Shown piece after piece: positions 5,059 to 5,762 of a DNA stretch of 5,762 nt. The position numbers were made by a program, and so were the translations under genes. The number at the start of each line of letters is the position of its first letter. Position 1 is the first letter of the stretch. The notes beneath the pieces are model-generated. The model saw only the letters and a list, made by a program, of their open reading frames with translations, did not search any database and had not been told where the DNA came from. The stretch comes from Oscillospiraceae bacterium (GTDB taxonomy: Bacteria > Bacillota > Clostridia > Oscillospirales > Acutalibacteraceae), in the NCBI GenBank assembly GCA_003505905.1, contig DNXM01000013.1:2560-8321 (forward strand), in the 5' to 3' direction.

Positions 5059-5762
5059 TTGAAGCGTTTTATTCAAAACAATGCCGTTTTACTCGGCATT
5101 TTTGCGGTTACGCTGATGATGGCAGTGGTAACATTGCTTCACAATCAAACAGTCGGAATCATCGGTTTGGCGATTTTGACTGCTTTGGTTTTACTGTCGG
5201 TTGTCAGCAATGTGTTTACCGTTGATAAAACGCAAAAACTTTTAACCGAGCTTGACCGTCAAATTGATGAGGTTGACCAAAAAAAGCTGAATTCTTTTCC
5301 CATGCCGATGCTTGTGTGCAGTGACAAGGGCGTTATCCGTTGGTACAACACGCTTTTCAAAAGTCAGATAATCGGTGACATTCGTTTGAACAGCGATGAG
5401 GTTTCCCCGTTTTTGAACGGAAAAAGCGTGGATGAGTTTCAGACACACGCACAGCTGTATACTTGCGTGGCAGGTCGGTTTTACTCTGTTTACGGCTTTT
5501 CGTTCCATGCAAACGGCGAGAAGTGTTACGCACTGTTGTTTTCGGATGAAACCGATTTGCGCCGAACCGCCTATGAGTTTCAGGTTACCCGACCGTGGGT
5601 TCTCCTCATCAGCATTGATAATTTGGAAGAAATTATGTCCGGCTATGCCGACAGCGATTCCGACTCCATGCGCAGCAAAGCCGAAAAGCTGATTGACCAA
5701 TGGCTGAGCGAATACGGCTGTTTGGTGCGAAAGCTCGGGGACGGTCGCTTTGTCGTGGTGTG
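5059..5762 (+). CDS. gdpP: GdpP-type cyclic-di-AMP phosphodiesterase (YybT family), 3'-truncated by window edge
   Basis: Membrane-bound GdpP hydrolyses c-di-AMP to pApA, controlling a second messenger that governs potassium and osmolyte uptake and cell-wall stress. The frame stays open for 234 codons to the window edge (full-length proteins are about 650-680 residues). Two membrane helices are clear: about residues 9-27 (VLLGIFAVTLMMAVVTLL) and 32-53 (GIIGLAILTALVLLSVV). A short charged linker (54-76) follows. A PAS-like domain covers about 77-165 (FPMPMLVCSDKGVIRWYNTLF, then YALLFSDETDLRR). A degenerate GGDEF domain begins at about 178 (RPWVLLISIDNLEEIM, then LIDQWLSEYGCLVRKLGDGRFVVV), close in pattern to B. 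subtilis GdpP. The catalytic DHH/DHHA1 domains lie beyond the edge and cannot be checked. The start is TTG, chosen for the GGAGGT SD 8 nt upstream and because the first helix begins right after it. The gene is the second in an operon with RNase J. Confidence 0.9.
   Translation, partial: MKRFIQNNAVLLGIFAVTLMMAVVTLLHNQTVGIIGLAILTALVLLSVVSNVFTVDKTQKLLTELDRQIDEVDQKKLNSFPMPMLVCSDKGVIRWYNTLFKSQIIGDIRLNSDEVSPFLNGKSVDEFQTHAQLYTCVAGRFYSVYGFSFHANGEKCYALLFSDETDLRRTAYEFQVTRPWVLLISIDNLEEIMSGYADSDSDSMRSKAEKLIDQWLSEYGCLVRKLGDGRFVVV

Noticed and set aside
5242..5700. A minus-strand open frame of about 150 codons and a second plus-strand frame (5432-5692) within gdpP
   Set aside because: Both lie opposite or inside the clearly GdpP-like frame (two membrane helices, PAS, GGDEF-like) and show no recognisable domain or SD. 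They are shadows.

Overview
The window looks like chromosomal DNA from a spore-forming Firmicute, probably a member of the Clostridia (Oscillospiraceae-like is a guess). The basis is a sporulation-specific SpoIVA, an RNase J of the Bacillus/Clostridium type, a GdpP-type c-di-AMP phosphodiesterase, and purine-rich Shine-Dalgarno (SD) sites. The base composition is moderate, neither strongly AT- nor GC-rich. I see no transposase, phage gene, CRISPR array, tRNA or rRNA.

Layout. (1) Positions 1-1280, + strand: the C-terminal 86% of spoIVA, cut by the left edge; the first methionine in view matches B. subtilis Met69. (2) Positions 1270-1722, - strand: a complete rnhA (ribonuclease HI) whose 3' end overlaps that of spoIVA by 11 bp in a convergent arrangement. 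(3) Positions 1723-1848: a short divergent intergenic region with a good sigma-A-like promoter for rnhA. (4) Positions 1849-2958, + strand: a 369-residue protein that I read as a catalytically dead relative of the phosphohexomutases (phosphoglucomutase/phosphomannomutase/GlmM superfamily). The domain order is recognisable, but the phosphoserine loop, the metal loop and the phosphate-binding loop are all lost. (5) Positions 2938-3101: a near-consensus promoter (TTGACT-17-TATAAT) embedded in the end of that gene, followed by a leader of about 130 nt with two inverted repeats. The second is a perfect 12-bp stem whose 5' arm pairs with an SD-like GAGGTG. (6) Positions 3102-5054, + strand: RNase J with an unusual lysine-rich N-terminal extension of about 100 residues. 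(7) Position 5059 to the right edge, + strand: the 5' part of gdpP. It starts at a TTG, and its SD lies within the last codons of the RNase J gene.

Functionally, the RNase J and GdpP genes form a tightly coupled pair joining RNA processing and decay to c-di-AMP turnover. rnhA removes RNA:DNA hybrids, and spoIVA builds the spore-coat basement layer. The two most interesting items are the pseudo-phosphohexomutase and the structured RNase J leader. In that leader the best-placed SD serves an out-of-frame ATG, while the in-frame start lacks a conventional SD. This suggests post-transcriptional control, possibly autoregulation by RNase J.
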